Source: Thermoleophilia bacterium
Lineage (GTDB): Bacteria > Actinomycetota > Thermoleophilia > Gaiellales > Gaiellaceae
Assembly (NCBI GenBank): GCA_025935275.1
Contig: JAICVP010000146.1
Location: 1-5,431, forward strand
Direction of reading: 5' to 3'
Length of the DNA stretch: 5,431 nt
Each line of letters begins with the position of its first letter. Position 1 is the stretch's first letter. The notes beneath the pieces were generated by a model. That model saw only the letters and a program-made list of their open reading frames with translations. It ran no database searches and was not told the DNA's origin. A program made the position numbers and the translations under genes. Shown here one piece after another: positions 4,581-5,431 of the stretch.

Positions 4581-5431
4581 ACTTCCGTCTATCCACTCGG
4601 CAAGCGCCGCACGCTGATCGTCTTCTTCGGGCTCATGCTCGGGATGCTCCTGGCCGCGCTCGACCAGACGATCGTCGCCACCGCCCTCCCCAGCATCACG
4701 CACGACCTTGGGGGGTTCGAGCACTACTCGTGGGTCTTCTCGGCCTACATGCTCGGTGCGACCGTGACGGTGCCGCTCTACGGCAAGCTCTCCGACATCT
4801 ACGGACGCCGCCCGTTCTTTCTCATCGGCATCTCGCTCTTCTCCGTCGGCTCGATCATCTGCGGCCTGTCGGGCTCGATGGGCATGCTCATCGCCGGCCG
4901 GGCGATCCAGGGACTCGGAGCGGGCGGCCTGATTCCGCTCGCCGTTGCCGCGATCGGAGACATCATCCCGCCGCGCCTGCGCGGCAAGTGGCAGGGCTTC
5001 ACCGGGGTGGTCTTCGCCGCGTCCTCCGTGCTCGGGCCCGCCGTGGGCGGCTGGCTCACCGACAACGCCTCCTGGCGCTGGTGCTTCTTCGTCAACCTGC
5101 CGCTGGCAGGTCTCGCGCTCGTCGTGGTCTGGTTCGGCTTCGTGCGCCGGCCCGCCCGCGAGAAGCATTCGATCGACTACGTCGGCGCGCTTCTCCTCAC
5201 GACCGGCGCAGCGGCCGGTCTGCTCGCCGCCGTCTGGGGCGGGACCGAATACCCGTGGAACTCGCCGATCATCATCGGTCTCTTCCTTGCGAGCACCGTC
5301 CTGTCCACTGCGTTCGTGCTCTGGGAGAGGCGCGTCGAGGAGCCCATCCTTCCCCTCGACCTGTTCGAGGGACGGACGTTCTCGGCCGCCACGGTCGCCT
5401 CGTTCTCGGTCGGCGCGGCGATGTTCGGCGC
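4572..5431 (+). CDS. DHA2-family MFS multidrug exporter, N-terminal part (3' end outside window)
   Basis: This is a drug:H+ antiporter-2 (EmrB/QacA-like) inner-membrane pump, usually with 14 helices and about 470-550 residues or more; 286 residues are visible, covering about the first eight helices. Helix 1 has LDQTIVATALP (30-40), the family D1 motif. The loop after helix 2 has GKLSDIYGRRP (71-81), MFS motif A. Motif C, GPAVGGW (155-161), marks antiporters in helix 5, and SWRWCFFVNLP follows it. The ATG at 4572 gives a normal DHA2 N-terminus, though it has no clear ribosome binding site and lies about ten bases from the predicted RNA start. Substrates cannot be predicted; relatives export toxic organic cations, dyes and antibiotics. 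The dyad-rich promoter suggests inducible expression. It is separated from fabL by 72 bases and is probably a separate unit. Confidence 0.95.
   Translation, partial: MNDTSVYPLGKRRTLIVFFGLMLGMLLAALDQTIVATALPSITHDLGGFEHYSWVFSAYMLGATVTVPLYGKLSDIYGRRPFFLIGISLFSVGSIICGLSGSMGMLIAGRAIQGLGAGGLIPLAVAAIGDIIPPRLRGKWQGFTGVVFAASSVLGPAVGGWLTDNASWRWCFFVNLPLAGLALVVVWFGFVRRPAREKHSIDYVGALLLTTGAAAGLLAAVWGGTEYPWNSPIIIGLFLASTVLSTAFVLWERRVEEPILPLDLFEGRTFSAATVASFSVGAAMFG

Noticed and set aside
4560..5168. Minus-strand open frame over the start of the MFS pump
   Set aside because: A highly charged antisense translation opposite a clear DHA2 transporter with motifs A, C and D1.

Overview
The window is high-GC DNA with dense, mostly operon-like genes, frequent GTG starts and a strong G/C preference at third codon positions. 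The gene set (FabL-type enoyl-ACP reductase, 4-hydroxyphenylpyruvate dioxygenase, DHA2 efflux pump, L,D-transpeptidase-like exported protein) and possible leaderless starts fit a soil- or sediment-type actinobacterium, perhaps a deep branch such as Thermoleophilia. That placement is inference from style, not a database match. No RNA gene, mobile element, CRISPR array or gene-free stretch longer than about 125 bases was seen.

Layout. On the minus strand, reading leftwards from 1593, a ten-helix EamA/DMT transporter (697-1593) is followed 11 bases later by the 5' part of a 4-hydroxyphenylpyruvate dioxygenase gene (1-685), which runs off the left edge. A 123-base divergent region (1594-1716) separates this pair from a plus-strand run. 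That run holds a beta-propeller lipoprotein (1717-2865), a small exported YkuD/L,D-transpeptidase-like protein starting one base after the lipoprotein stop codon (2867-3454), a 92-residue unrecognised protein (3484-3762), and a FabL-type reductase overlapping it by ATGA (3759-4499). After a 72-base AT-rich regulatory gap, a DHA2 (EmrB/QacA-like) MFS exporter begins at 4572 and runs off the right edge.

How the genes may work together. The lipoprotein and the YkuD-like protein look like a translationally coupled envelope pair. The small protein and FabL are coupled by a 4-base overlap, which suggests a partner or regulator of the last step of fatty-acid elongation. The MFS pump has its own control region, with nested dyad symmetry across the presumed promoter and start codon, as expected for a repressor-controlled exporter. 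Most functions here are recognisable families. The least described parts are the lipoprotein/YkuD pair, the small FabL-coupled protein, and the possible leaderless start signals ahead of two GTG codons.
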